From positions 1-57,178 of the forward strand of contig JAEUVJ010000024.1 in the NCBI GenBank assembly GCA_016787085.1: a stretch of DNA of 57,178 bases, read 5' to 3'. The position numbers and the translations under genes were made by a program. Positions 34,036-43,797 of this stretch are shown piece by piece (the stretch's first letter is position 1; each line of letters begins with the position of its first letter). The notes below the pieces were generated by a model. That model did no database searches, was not told where the DNA came from, and saw only the letters and a list, made by a program, of their open reading frames with translations. The DNA is from Chitinophagaceae bacterium. Its GTDB lineage: Bacteria; Bacteroidota; Bacteroidia; Chitinophagales; Chitinophagaceae.

Positions 34036-34848
34036 TTATGATTTTTTCTTTTCGGCAATGATCTTTAACCCAAAAAGATTAAAGAGCAGCGAACTATGCC
34101 GCAGCTTTTTCTTCAGGAACGACGGGCATGCCTTATACATATTTTCAATAAAGACCATAAAGGAGATATTCAGTCCGATATATCCCAGTTTACTATAGCC
34201 GATATAACCTTTTACTTTATGATAACCTGTAGCTTTTAACTGGGCACGCATTTCTTTATAGGTATATTCCTTCAGGTGAAAGCCTTCGGCATTTTCGCAG
34301 AAATCCCTCGAAATATCATGCGGGCCAGTAAGCCTATGGGGGGTTACAATGACGAGTTGGCCATCCTCTTTCAGGTACGTATGATATGCACGTAGCAGAG
34401 GTATCGTATCGTCCGGATGCAGGTGTTCGAATACCTGGTTGCTGTAAATGATGTCGTACGCATTGGCTGGTTCTGTCATATCGAACCCGTTGAATATCTT
34501 CAGTTCAAAATTTTCGGGTTTACCTTCTACAAAGGGTATACTGTCGGCGACCTCATACGCAACAATTTTTTTATAGTGCTTGGCTAGTTCCTTACTTAAC
34601 AGGCAGTCACCGGCGCCTATTTCCATCAGTACTTTGTTCTTATCAAAAAGCCTTTTCAGCAGTTTGAGCTGCCAGTTCATCCTGGCTTCAGGAGTGGCAT
34701 CCACGCCATGTGTGACTTCCGGGTAGGTAGTAAAAAGGTCATTGTAAACCCTTTTGTACAGTATCCTTCTGTCCTGGAGGGTGCTTTGTCTTAATTCGTT
34801 TGCCAGCTTTTTTTCGAGAACAAAGTGCTGGTACTTGTCGTATGCCAT
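34036..34848 (-). CDS. Class I SAM-dependent methyltransferase
   Basis: The protein has 270 residues. Motif I reads L-M-E-I-G-A-G-D at about 74-81, the acidic residue after strand 2 is in K-I-V-A-Y-E-V-A-D, and Y-S-N-Q-V-F-E-H-L-H follows, the usual motif-IV region of Methyltransf_11/23 proteins. It should add a methyl group to a sugar or lipid-linked intermediate in the cytoplasm. The C-terminal 40 residues are hydrophobic then basic, perhaps a membrane-associating tail. It lies 38 bases downstream of a GT4 gene and 42 upstream of the amidotransferase start. Confidence 0.85.
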   Translation of the reverse strand: MAYDKYQHFVLEKKLANELRQSTLQDRRILYKRVYNDLFTTYPEVTHGVDATPEARMNWQLKLLKRLFDKNKVLMEIGAGDCLLSKELAKHYKKIVAYEVADSIPFVEGKPENFELKIFNGFDMTEPANAYDIIYSNQVFEHLHPDDTIPLLRAYHTYLKEDGQLVIVTPHRLTGPHDISRDFCENAEGFHLKEYTYKEMRAQLKATGYHKVKGYIGYSKLGYIGLNISFMVFIENMYKACPSFLKKKLRHSSLLFNLFGLKIIAEKKKS

Positions 34849-34886
34849 AAGGTAGAAGTTTTAGATGAAAGTAAGGGTACTTTATT

Positions 34887-36005
34887 TTAGTTCAGGTATT
34901 TGTTATATAGGTCAATATAGGACGCTGTCATTCTTTCGGCCGTAAATTTTTCTGATATCAGCTGATACGCATTTTTTCCCAGAGCCCGCGAATAACCGGC
35001 GTCCCTTTTTAAAACACTGATCTTTTCAATGATCTGCTCTTCATTCTTCGGGTCAATTAAAAAACCATTTACGCCATCCATCACAATTTCATCAGTACCG
35101 CCGCCGCGGGTAGCGATGACGGGCTTGGCAGACGCCATGTATTCAACAATGGAATTGGAAATGCCTTCTCCATGATTCTCTGAATTGGTGATCAGCACAC
35201 CCGTATCCACTATTTGCAGAATAGATTCTATGTCATGTCTGTTACCGAGGAACTTTATTTGTTTATCCAGCATATCGGCTGGCACCTTCGCTTTTATGGC
35301 ATCCATGTAAATGCCGTTTCCGATCAGCAGGAATACAAGCGTCTGGTCGGCAGCACACATTTTAATAGCTGCTTTTATCAATGTTTCCTGGTCTTTCCTT
35401 ATCTCGAAGGCTGCTACCATGGCAATGATGAATTTGTCGCCTTTGCGTTCCCCCAGTATTTCTTGTTCTACATCCGTTACAGATTTCAGGTCGTTGAACC
35501 GGTTCATATCAATGCCATTGTAAATACAGACTGATTTTCGGGGTGGTGTTTCGTAAGCTTTTAGACCTGCCATTGAGTTGGCGATAAATACTTTGGCAAA
35601 TGGCGACAATAGTTTTATCCTGTAATAAAGCGATTTATTGAAAGAATTCAGTTTGGCTGAAGCATCGTAGATGATCCCATGCAGAATCGGCTTATTGATA
35701 AATGCATTGGCAAAATTGAGATAAGCGCTGGCGGTTACATCCCAGGAATGAATGATGTCAGGCCGGAATGTCCTGATGATTTTTCTGAGTTTAAAGGCAA
35801 GGCTGAAATCTTTACTGTTTTTTTTGGTAATGGTCTCAAAAGTGATCGGCAGTTCATACACGTAGGGATAGTCAACCGTATCGGTCAGCGAGACAAGATA
35901 CACCTGGAATGCGCTCTTGTCTTTCGTTAACCCTTTGATCAGTTCGAGCATCCGCCTTTCTTTACCCCCTTTTTTCAGGGTGTTTATGACCATTAGAATT
36001 TTCAT
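34887..36005 (-). CDS. Glycosyltransferase family 4
   Basis: The protein has 372 residues. The acceptor loop is I-N-T-L-K-K-G-G-K-E-R-R-M-L-E-L, and the donor domain shows V-A-A-F-E-I-R-K-D-Q, F-L-G-N-R-H-D and E-G-I-S-N-S-I-V-E-Y-M-A-S-A-K-P, the E-x7-E motif. I see no signal or membrane segment. It follows the polymerase gene by 51 bases in the same direction. The donor sugar is unknown. Confidence 0.88.
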   Translation of the reverse strand: MKILMVINTLKKGGKERRMLELIKGLTKDKSAFQVYLVSLTDTVDYPYVYELPITFETITKKNSKDFSLAFKLRKIIRTFRPDIIHSWDVTASAYLNFANAFINKPILHGIIYDASAKLNSFNKSLYYRIKLLSPFAKVFIANSMAGLKAYETPPRKSVCIYNGIDMNRFNDLKSVTDVEQEILGERKGDKFIIAMVAAFEIRKDQETLIKAAIKMCAADQTLVFLLIGNGIYMDAIKAKVPADMLDKQIKFLGNRHDIESILQIVDTGVLITNSENHGEGISNSIVEYMASAKPVIATRGGGTDEIVMDGVNGFLIDPKNEEQIIEKISVLKRDAGYSRALGKNAYQLISEKFTAERMTASYIDLYNKYLN

Positions 36006-36056
36006 AACGGGTACGGGTAAAATGAAACGTAATGATAGAAAAAAACTGCCATATTT

Positions 36057-37403
36057 CTAAATATTATTACCGGAAATGTGAACAGGCTCGTGGGGCTGAA
36101 ACTCTTCACCAGCATAGCTTATATAGCGCAGCTCGGCTGCCAGCGTGCCGGTGATCAGATATACAAAGCCGGATACTAACTCACGGTTATGGCTGGTGAT
36201 ATACAGCATGACATAAATAAGGCAGACCAGTACGGGAGAGAATATCCGGAAGCTCCAGTAACGGGAGATAAAAGAAAAAAGCATGGAAAAATATATCACG
36301 GCTCCGACTGCCCCGAATTCGATGAACATCAGCAATACGCCATTATGTGCATCATACCCTTCATCGCCATAGTTCCTGGCCATAAACCCTTCATGGCCGA
36401 TCCCGAAAACCTGTTCTTCACTGTTCATCACCTTCATATAGGCATTATAAGCTACTTCGGAAGCTTTGGCTCTCCAGTCCATGGAATCGAGTGACTCTGC
36501 TTTGAAACTGTTGCCCATCGCCCGGTTGAAAATGGCTACTGGTTCATCAATCAGCCGCGCCGTTATGACCTCCAGGAATTTACTGTCAATATGAAATACA
36601 ATATTCAGTAACTGAAAGAGAAACAATGCCAGGACTAAGCAAGAGATTGTCACTACGATCAGTTTGTATGCTTTTTTAGAATTTTTTACCGATAAAAGGC
36701 CTTTGGCAATCAGCACCACCGCAACAATGATCAGTATCAGCAGGGCGCTTCTGGAAGTAGATAAAAGCACACCGAAAAACATAAATGGCATCAGGTAGAG
36801 GTTTCGCTTATGACCATGATCGGCCAGGTAATCGCTTAGCAGGAATACAAAAGTGACAGCACAGATATAGCCAAAAAAGTTATGATTGAAAATGGTGTAA
36901 GCCGGTGTAAAACTGAAATATATCCTGATGATGATGAGCTCACCGCCATGCATATAGGTCCAGATAAGATCACCAAAGCAGGAAAATCCGGCAATCACCA
37001 GGCTGGTGCCAAATATTTTGTATCCTCCTTCTTTCAGGTAAAAATAATAAGCAAGGTAAGCGTACACTATTGTAAACAAGAACTCTTTTACCACACCTGA
37101 CGTAAGTAAACCATGTTCAAACGTAGTGGCCATCGCATAAGCGAAAAATGCAAGGATCGTTATACCATAATTGGTTGTCAGGAATGGAGGGAAACGGACA
37201 TATTTGGCGTCATTTAATACTTTGATCAGCAGAGCTATGCTTACAAAAGATCTGAAGTTCAAGGGCATCCCCGGCATGTCAAAATTGATATCCGCGATCA
37301 CACAAACAAATAAGAGAATAGCAATCTGTTTGGGTTTGTTCAGCAGCGCATGAACAAACCAGATTGCCGCGGCGATTATTACTATGAACTTGATTATTGC
37401 CAT
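36057..37403 (-). CDS. O-antigen/exopolysaccharide polymerase (Wzy-like)
   Basis: The protein has 448 residues and about twelve predicted membrane helices, with one larger outer loop (about residues 270-355) containing R-A-M-G-N-S-F-K-A-E, typical of the Wzy/O-antigen-ligase superfamily. H-N-G-V-L-L-M-F-I-E-F-G after the loop matches the conserved helix of that superfamily. It should join repeat units on the outer side of the inner membrane after the flippase. Sequence in this family is poorly conserved, so the assignment rests on topology, the H-N-x-x-L motif and context. Confidence 0.8.
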   Translation of the reverse strand: MAIIKFIVIIAAAIWFVHALLNKPKQIAILLFVCVIADINFDMPGMPLNFRSFVSIALLIKVLNDAKYVRFPPFLTTNYGITILAFFAYAMATTFEHGLLTSGVVKEFLFTIVYAYLAYYFYLKEGGYKIFGTSLVIAGFSCFGDLIWTYMHGGELIIIRIYFSFTPAYTIFNHNFFGYICAVTFVFLLSDYLADHGHKRNLYLMPFMFFGVLLSTSRSALLILIIVAVVLIAKGLLSVKNSKKAYKLIVVTISCLVLALFLFQLLNIVFHIDSKFLEVITARLIDEPVAIFNRAMGNSFKAESLDSMDWRAKASEVAYNAYMKVMNSEEQVFGIGHEGFMARNYGDEGYDAHNGVLLMFIEFGAVGAVIYFSMLFSFISRYWSFRIFSPVLVCLIYVMLYITSHNRELVSGFVYLITGTLAAELRYISYAGEEFQPHEPVHISGNNI

Positions 37404-37445
37404 TGAGCCCGTTCTGTTATATTTTATTTTTTACTGTCCGGCCGT

Positions 37446-38444
37446 TCAGATCTGAGAGGCCGCCGTTTTAGGTACGTATAGTTTTTTGATATTTTTCAGG
37501 GCCGTATGAAAAACAGGGTAACGGAGAAATATTTTTTGTACCCGGAGTTTAATATTTACTTCCTTTTTTTGTTTCAGGAAAGCGAAAGAGTCCAATGCTT
37601 CCGCGTAACTCCGCCATTTGAATGCCATGGCAAACTTTTTCCGGTGGTACATCAGGTCAAATTCTTCTTCGATGTCTTTGCTGACATTATATTTTTGAAT
37701 GAAGTATTTTTTAATTACGTAGTGGTTTTTCAGGAAGCCAAAGCGTTTGGTGAGGTCTTTGGAGCGGGATATGGATTCCTGCATGATGCGGTACGTGGCC
37801 ATGCTTTCAGGCAAGTATTTGAAGTTAGTGCGAATGGATAACTCGAGCCAGGTCGGCAGGTCTTCATAAGTAAACCCTGCACCTATATACTCATTAATAT
37901 TCACATGCTCATCAAAAAGTGTTTTTTTGAAGCAAACAGTCAGTGTATTCAGGAAAAATTTATTGGTAATGAGGGCCTCGAATATCTTTCCGTCAAACAC
38001 AGCCGGCTGATTTTTAGAATTGTAGTTTTCAATAATGGCGCCATTACTGGTCAGCAGGAAATGCGCATCTGTATGTACCACTCCGTAGTCAGGGTTGTTC
38101 TCCAGAAAGCTGATCTGTTTTTCCAGCTTCAGCGGGTTGTGCCAGTAATCATCACTATGGCAGACAGCCACATATTTACCCCGGCAGGCGTTGACCGTAT
38201 CCCGGAAATTACCCAGTACCTTTTTATTGGGCTCTTTGGGTAGTACTCTGACGATACCCGGATGTTTCGCCTCGTATTCGAGCGCAATGGCCCTTGTGCC
38301 ATCCGTAGAGCCATCATCGCCTACTACTACTTCAAACGAATAATTTGTTTTTTGCGCCAGGATGCAATCCATGGCCTGGCGTATATACGCCTCCTGGTTG
38401 TACGACATGAGTGCAACACTCACCATAGGGTTACTTGTGTTCAT
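37446..38444 (-). CDS. Glycosyltransferase family 2
   Basis: The protein has 332 residues. The GT-A nucleotide-binding start is V-S-V-A-L-M-S-Y-N-Q-E-A-Y-I-R-Q-A, then V-V-V-G-D-D-G-S-T-D-G-T, and the metal motif is in V-C-H-S-D-D-Y-W. The C-terminal part is basic and helical. Its start lies 14 bases inside the end of the flippase gene, so the two genes are probably coupled. It should add a sugar to the lipid-linked unit. Confidence 0.9.
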   Translation of the reverse strand: MNTSNPMVSVALMSYNQEAYIRQAMDCILAQKTNYSFEVVVGDDGSTDGTRAIALEYEAKHPGIVRVLPKEPNKKVLGNFRDTVNACRGKYVAVCHSDDYWHNPLKLEKQISFLENNPDYGVVHTDAHFLLTSNGAIIENYNSKNQPAVFDGKIFEALITNKFFLNTLTVCFKKTLFDEHVNINEYIGAGFTYEDLPTWLELSIRTNFKYLPESMATYRIMQESISRSKDLTKRFGFLKNHYVIKKYFIQKYNVSKDIEEEFDLMYHRKKFAMAFKWRSYAEALDSFAFLKQKKEVNIKLRVQKIFLRYPVFHTALKNIKKLYVPKTAASQI

Positions 38445-39717
38445 AACTGAATAAAATTTTTCTAAGTACGAATAACATAATGATGAACTGGATCAGGAAA
38501 CTGGCAGCATACCCGATAGGGGCGCCGACAGTTCCGTACAGATCAATAAACAGGATCGAAAGCAAAGCAAAAAGGGTACAGCTTACTATCTCCACAATGA
38601 TAAAAGTTTTGGTCATTGCCTTGGCCAGCAGCACATATCCTAATACCCATGTGATCATTTTGAAAAAGTCGCCTGCCAGCTGAAAGGCAAACAGGCCTTC
38701 CATATCCTGAAATTTATCCGTGAACAGGATACTAATGACCAGATCACGGAAAAGGAATATGGCCAGGGAGGTTAATAACAGGAATGGCACCACGAGTTTA
38801 TATACCGATATGATCTCATTCCTGATCTCAAGTTTATTTTTCAGGCCGGATAGCTTAGGCAGGTAATATACACTTAGTGAAGTAGTGACCACCTGAAGGT
38901 ATATGGCAGATATTCTGTTCACCCCTTCCCAGAGACCGGCATTATCCAAAGAGGTTTTGGCAATATAACCACGTACGATTAACTGGCTCTGATTAATGGC
39001 AATGACACTTACTAAGGTCATCAAAGCAAATTTTGCCAGCCTGCTGGCAGCCAGTTTACTGAACCCTGCCGTGAATAAACGCCAATGGAACCATTTGGAT
39101 GATGTGACTATCGCCAGCGTTACAAAAAAAACAACAGACTGGTACGTGACGATCCCAATAAGGGCACCGGGGATTCCGAAATTCAACGCCAGTACTACTG
39201 CAAATACTAATCCTGTAAGGCTTCCGGCAATGTTGACGATCACATATTTTCTGAATTCCCGGTAACCGTTCAGTACTGCTACCAGCAACGCATTAAATGC
39301 ATAAAGGATGATGGTGGCTCCGAAAATATAGAATACGTATTCATATCCATCATCTTTCAGTATGGTACGGGAAAAATAGCCAGCCCCTGTAATGAGTGTA
39401 ATGCCGCACAACACAGAAAGAATAGCAGTGATCCGGAAACCTGTTGACAGGAACAGGCGTTGCTTTTTTGCTGAGTCTCCATACTGAGCAATATGTTTGG
39501 TCATCCCGGTATTCATACCACCGGCACAAATGGTCAGCAGCATGTTGCTGAAATTCGTGAGCTGTCCCAGCAGGGCAATACCTGCAGGGCCGATAGTACT
39601 GGCAACTACCTTTACGCTGATAAAACCCGTCAGCATCCGGATGAGTGTCGCCACTCCGTTCAGAAAGGATACTTTGACCAGGTCAGTTGTAAATATTTTC
39701 TTCAGCTTTAGAAGCAT
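38431..39717 (-). CDS. wzx: Lipid-linked oligosaccharide flippase (Wzx, O-antigen translocase type)
   Basis: The protein has 428 residues and about twelve membrane helices. The opening T-D-L-V-K-V-S-F-L-N-G-V-A-T-L-I-R-M and G-P-A-G-I-A-L-L-G-Q-L-T-N-F are characteristic of the WzxE/RfbX branch of the polysaccharide-transport family. It should move undecaprenyl-linked repeat units across the inner membrane. It precedes the GT2 gene with a 14-base overlap and follows the UpxY-like gene by 178 bases, a gap long enough for another promoter, although no full TAnnTTTG box is seen in it. Confidence 0.88.
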   Translation of the reverse strand: MLLKLKKIFTTDLVKVSFLNGVATLIRMLTGFISVKVVASTIGPAGIALLGQLTNFSNMLLTICAGGMNTGMTKHIAQYGDSAKKQRLFLSTGFRITAILSVLCGITLITGAGYFSRTILKDDGYEYVFYIFGATIILYAFNALLVAVLNGYREFRKYVIVNIAGSLTGLVFAVVLALNFGIPGALIGIVTYQSVVFFVTLAIVTSSKWFHWRLFTAGFSKLAASRLAKFALMTLVSVIAINQSQLIVRGYIAKTSLDNAGLWEGVNRISAIYLQVVTTSLSVYYLPKLSGLKNKLEIRNEIISVYKLVVPFLLLTSLAIFLFRDLVISILFTDKFQDMEGLFAFQLAGDFFKMITWVLGYVLLAKAMTKTFIIVEIVSCTLFALLSILFIDLYGTVGAPIGYAASFLIQFIIMLFVLRKILFSYEHK

Positions 39718-39895
39718 TTTTGTTATTCATTGGGTCCTGCCATTACAGGCATAATCATTTTCAAAAAGACGGTATCAGAGGATGTGACGTATAGTTTTTC
39801 CCGTAAGAGATTGGAATGCCGGGAAGGATCAGAATAAGTATCAGGATATATATACTATATTTTTTTCCGGGCGCCTGATGATACAGCGGGCCATT

Positions 39896-40432
39896 TTATC
39901 CGGCCTGCAACTGTACTTCAAGAAGCGGACTGACCGTTTCCAGGTTTTCTTTCCTTATTTCAGCTACCAATGTTTGCCCCAGCGACGGCAGCATGATCTT
40001 AACCGTGTTGGTCCTGATTTCTACTACATTGCCTTCCCACATCATCAAGGGGCCATTTACTATTCTTACTCTGTCATTGAGGTTAACAGTGGCTTTTTCC
40101 ACGCTGACATGGTCATATTCGTTCAGGAATTTTTTTATGGTATCAATTTCATCATTGCGTATCACCGCCGGTTTATTCAGCCAGTGTACAAAATTGATGA
40201 CGCCGTCTGTTTGTCTGATGCTCAGGTGTTCTTTTTCGCATACATGAACAAATACGTAAGACGAGAAGAGAGGTTCTAAGATCACTTTTTTTCTGTCCGC
40301 CCACTTTCTTTCTACTTTATTCAAAGGGCAATAGACTTCAATCTTCTTCTTGTCGAGCAGTTCGGCTACTTTCTTTTCCCATCGGGAACGGGTGTAAAGA
40401 GCGTACCATTGTTTTGTTGAAATCGGAATCAT
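39896..40432 (-). CDS. UpxY-type NusG-like transcription antiterminator
   Basis: The protein has 178 residues. Residues 1-100 form a NusG N-terminal (NGN) domain with W-Y-A-L-Y-T-R-S-R-W-E-K-K-V and L-F-S-S-Y-V-F-V-H-V; residues about 115-165 a KOW part with N-D-R-V-R-I-V-N-G-P-L-M-M-W-E-G. UpxY proteins of Bacteroides let RNA polymerase read through leaders of capsule operons. There the gene is usually first; here it is third, behind wza and wzc, with gaps of 141 bases before and 178 after it. It may act on the long 17-gene transcript from within. Confidence 0.88.
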   Translation of the reverse strand: MIPISTKQWYALYTRSRWEKKVAELLDKKKIEVYCPLNKVERKWADRKKVILEPLFSSYVFVHVCEKEHLSIRQTDGVINFVHWLNKPAVIRNDEIDTIKKFLNEYDHVSVEKATVNLNDRVRIVNGPLMMWEGNVVEIRTNTVKIMLPSLGQTLVAEIRKENLETVSPLLEVQLQAG

Positions 40433-40573
40433 GGTTCAGGTTTAAGGTCCAGAAATGCAATAACATTTTACTGGTTTTTCAGGAAAGGCTCCGCCCATCT
40501 CACTTACAGGTACAGACCAAAAATGAGTGCTGATGGAAGGATGGAATGGTAACCAGGTAAAACTGTTTCCTGC

Positions 40574-42925
40574 TCACTTATATCTATAGCTCTCCGCTTT
40601 TTTATGCTTCTTTACCTTGTTGCCGCTGTTATCATATATATATCCATAACCGTATCCGTAGCCATACCCATTCTTCGTAAATCCGCGTGAACGAATACCG
40701 TTAAAAATTATCCCGACATTCACCAGGTGGTGGTGTATTAAATTATCCTGCTCCAATCTTTCGATATACACCTTCGGTGTGTATTTATGCTTTACAACAT
40801 ACAGGGTTGCGTGACATAAAGGAGATAAGACGTACGCATCCGAAAGCAGTGTTGAGGGCGCAGAATCAATGATCACATAATCAAAAATATCTTCCAGGTA
40901 ATTCAGGAGATCTTTCAGTCTTTCGCTCATCAGCAATTCTGATGGATTGTCCGGAAGGGTGCCGGCTGGCAGGAAAAACAAGTTAGTGTTTACAGAAGTT
41001 CTCTTGATAACTTCTTCCGGCTCACACTCGCCCCACAGGTAATTGCTCACCCCTTTTTCATAATTCACATTCAGTTTGTCGCTTAATGAAGGATTGGCCA
41101 GGTCAAGTTCCAGTAAAATGACCTTTTTGCCCGTCATGGCCAGGCTAAGGGACAGATTAAGGGCCACAAAGCTTTTCCCTTCACCCGATAAAGAGGATGT
41201 TACCAGCACTTTCTTTTTACCGGCATGGTTCACACCCAGGTAGGCGAGTGATGTACGGATCCTCCTGAACTGCTCGGCAATAAAAGTTCTTTTCCCTTCC
41301 TGGATTACCACCGGGTCTTTGGTGATATCGTGGGCTACTTCGCCTATGATGGGGAAAGAGGTCATATCTTCTATTTCCTTTCTGAAAGTTATTTTTCTGT
41401 TGAGCATACCTTTTACATTGATAAACCCAACGGGAAGGGCGAAGGCAAAAAAGACAGCCAGCATATAGATCATCATCGGCTTCGGGCTTACAGGTGCATA
41501 GCTGGCATTAGCCTTATCCACGACACGACTGTCGATCATGGTAGATTGTACAGAAAGCTCGCCTTCTTCTCTTTTCTGCAACAGGAAGGAGTAGATACCA
41601 CTTTTAATGACCTGCTGCCTGTTAATATCAATAAGGTCCCTTTCCTTTTTGGGGATCTTCTGCAGCATCGTCGCATACGTATTGTTCGAAGCGGCCAGGT
41701 TGAGTTTGCTGGCATTCAGACTTGACCGTTGGTTACGGATGTTTTCCAGCACACCTGGTTTTAGCTTACTGATTTCTCCTTTTAATGAGGTTACAATAGG
41801 GTTGTTCTCACCTGTTGTTTTTGTCAGCTTCTCGTGGGCGAGTTCCTTTTCATTCAGTTTGTAAATGAGATCTGTCAGTACCGGGTCTTTTAATCCTAAG
41901 GTAGTGGGTGAAATAGGAGTGTGGGTATCTTTTGACAGTATGGATTTTTCTACTTCGTCGAGTACCGACAACTGGATATTCACCTCGCCCATTTTCTGAT
42001 CAATGTCACCGACATTTTTCAGGTACATCTCACCTTGTTTGCCTATATCCACCGCCTCTCTTGAAGATTTGTAAGTCTGTGCTCTTTGTTCAATTTCCTG
42101 TAACTCCTTTTCTACAACCGCCAGGCGTTTGTCCACAAAGTTCAGCGTATTCAGTGCCATTCTTGTTTTATCATTGATGGTAGCCTTATTATAGGCCACG
42201 ATCAGTTCATTCAGTACTTCTTCAGCCCTTGCGGGTACTTCATCTCTCTGCGACAATGCAATGACGGTAGAGGTACGACTGCCTATTACCTTTAGTCTGG
42301 ATCCATAACTGCCGGCAGCAGCACCGGGTTTCATCAGGGAAAAGAATAACTGGCCTTCGGCCCTGTACGAGTAGTTCTTATTCGGAACGAATTTAAGCTG
42401 CCCGAACTCCGTTTCTACCACCTGGTTCATCGGATATTTTTTGGGACCGATCACAACCTGGCTGTCATTTTCCGAAAAGAAGAATTCGACTTTCTCTCTT
42501 TCCCTGAGCGTTTCAGGATGTACAAATTCTATAGAGACAGGGGAAGTATGGTAGGCGGGCTTTTCTGATACTTTTCCCGCTTCAAAAAAGCTTGCATACA
42601 AATGAAGACTGTTGACTACATCTTCCATCAATGTTTTTGATTTCAGTACTTCCACCTCGTTTTCTATCAGCTTCTTTCCTGTCAGTTTATCCAGTTCAGT
42701 CATCATTTCCTGATCAATGGCGCCTTTTGATTCATCCTTGATCATGATAGATGCACCGGCTTCATATTGTTTGGGGGTGATACGCAGGTAAAACCAGGCA
42801 CAAAACATGCACAATGACAGCAATACTACAAATACAGGCCAATACGGAATGTATTTGAAGAAAAGATCGCTGAGTACTTTTTTTTCTTGTTTTTTGGTTT
42901 TCAGATTTTGATTATCCGGTTGCAT
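40574..42925 (-). CDS. wzc: Polysaccharide co-polymerase / BY tyrosine autokinase (Wzc)
   Basis: The protein has 783 residues. Wzz domain with two membrane helices (about 25-45 and 490-510), a coiled periplasmic part with a GNVR-like region, and a cytoplasmic kinase domain with Walker A S-S-L-S-G-E-G-K-S-F, Walker A' L-L-E-L-D-L-A-N-P and Walker B Y-V-I-I-D-S-A-P. The A' motif departs from the usual D-x-D-x-R: its first acid is Glu and the arginine is replaced by Ala. The tail carries a Gly-Tyr dipeptide run (G-Y repeated five times) and two more tyrosines in S-Y-R-Y, the expected autophosphorylation cluster. It controls chain length with Wza, whose gene ends 32 bases upstream. Confidence 0.92.
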   Translation of the reverse strand: MQPDNQNLKTKKQEKKVLSDLFFKYIPYWPVFVVLLSLCMFCAWFYLRITPKQYEAGASIMIKDESKGAIDQEMMTELDKLTGKKLIENEVEVLKSKTLMEDVVNSLHLYASFFEAGKVSEKPAYHTSPVSIEFVHPETLREREKVEFFFSENDSQVVIGPKKYPMNQVVETEFGQLKFVPNKNYSYRAEGQLFFSLMKPGAAAGSYGSRLKVIGSRTSTVIALSQRDEVPARAEEVLNELIVAYNKATINDKTRMALNTLNFVDKRLAVVEKELQEIEQRAQTYKSSREAVDIGKQGEMYLKNVGDIDQKMGEVNIQLSVLDEVEKSILSKDTHTPISPTTLGLKDPVLTDLIYKLNEKELAHEKLTKTTGENNPIVTSLKGEISKLKPGVLENIRNQRSSLNASKLNLAASNNTYATMLQKIPKKERDLIDINRQQVIKSGIYSFLLQKREEGELSVQSTMIDSRVVDKANASYAPVSPKPMMIYMLAVFFAFALPVGFINVKGMLNRKITFRKEIEDMTSFPIIGEVAHDITKDPVVIQEGKRTFIAEQFRRIRTSLAYLGVNHAGKKKVLVTSSLSGEGKSFVALNLSLSLAMTGKKVILLELDLANPSLSDKLNVNYEKGVSNYLWGECEPEEVIKRTSVNTNLFFLPAGTLPDNPSELLMSERLKDLLNYLEDIFDYVIIDSAPSTLLSDAYVLSPLCHATLYVVKHKYTPKVYIERLEQDNLIHHHLVNVGIIFNGIRSRGFTKNGYGYGYGYGYIYDNSGNKVKKHKKAESYRYK

Positions 42926-42957
42926 GGTGGCTATAGATTAAGGTTCGTATGGTTATA

Positions 42958-43734
42958 TTATCTACTTTGCTGGGCGGCTATTACAGCCAGTGATAAGGCG
43001 CTAAGCGCCACGCCTATCCATTGTATTCCCCTGCCAGAACTCGCAATCTTGGCTTTATTCGGCTCCACATATACAATATCATTAGACTGCAGGTAATAGA
43101 AAGGAGATGAAAAAAGTTCATCAGAGTTGAGATTTAACCGTTTGATGATTTTTTGTTCTTTCTCTTCCCGTATGATCATTACATTCTGCCGTTTCCCATA
43201 GATGGTCAGGTCGCCTGCCAGCCCGATCGCTTCCAGCAATGATATCTTTTCGTTGGGTACCGTTACAACAGTAGGGTGAGTAACTTCGCCCAGAACGGTA
43301 ACCCTGAAATTGATAAAGCGGATAGACACGATAGGGTCAACCAGCAATTTTGCATCCACCAGACTTTTGGCAATATTATCTTTCAGTTGATTTTTTGTAA
43401 GGCCTTCTGCTTTTATATTCCCGATGACAGGGAATTGTATACTACCTTCAGAATTGACCAGGTAGCCAACCGATGTGCCTGTTCCGGATGTATTTGGCGA
43501 ATTGAAAATGGCAGTGGCTTCGGGGTTAAGGCTGCTTACACTGATGCTGAGAATATCATTTTTCTGGATCAGTGATTCAGGAAAAGGGCTGTTAGATGGA
43601 ATGGCGCCATCCTGTACACCAGGAAAATAAACAATCTTCTTTGGATTGGTACAGGATGTAACAATACAAGTAAGCAGGGCAGGAGCAAGAATCCAACCAG
43701 TCAAATTAGAGATAATACCGGGCTTTGTACGCAT
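42958..43734 (-). CDS. wza: Outer-membrane polysaccharide export lipoprotein (Wza-type)
   Basis: The protein has 258 residues with a lipoprotein signal ending T-C-I-V-T-S-C. The poly_export domain shows I-Q-K-N-D-I-L-S-I-S-V, Y-L-V-N-S-E-G-S-I-Q-F-P-V-I-G and G-L-T-K-N-Q-L, and an SLBB domain follows with V-T-V-L-G-E-V-T-H-P. A C-terminal membrane helix (about 235-255) is present, as in Bacteroidota members. It forms the export channel together with Wzc. It is the first gene of the 17-gene cluster; the promoter should lie in 43735-43987, though no full TAnnTTTG was found there. Confidence 0.9.
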   Translation of the reverse strand: MRTKPGIISNLTGWILAPALLTCIVTSCTNPKKIVYFPGVQDGAIPSNSPFPESLIQKNDILSISVSSLNPEATAIFNSPNTSGTGTSVGYLVNSEGSIQFPVIGNIKAEGLTKNQLKDNIAKSLVDAKLLVDPIVSIRFINFRVTVLGEVTHPTVVTVPNEKISLLEAIGLAGDLTIYGKRQNVMIIREEKEQKIIKRLNLNSDELFSSPFYYLQSNDIVYVEPNKAKIASSGRGIQWIGVALSALSLAVIAAQQSR

Positions 43735-43769
43735 AGTTTGTTCCTCTTTGGGTAAAATACTTCCTTATC

Positions 43770-43797
43770 AAAAAAACACCGGAGTTTTTAATGCCGG
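43770..43797 (-). terminator. Weak terminator-like hairpin in the wza leader
   Basis: On the minus strand a short stem of CCGG (43794-43797) with CCGG (43779-43782) is followed after two bases by seven T residues (43770-43776). The stem has only 4 bp. Its place between the expected promoter and wza, in a cluster that encodes an UpxY antiterminator, makes it a candidate attenuator. Confidence 0.25.
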
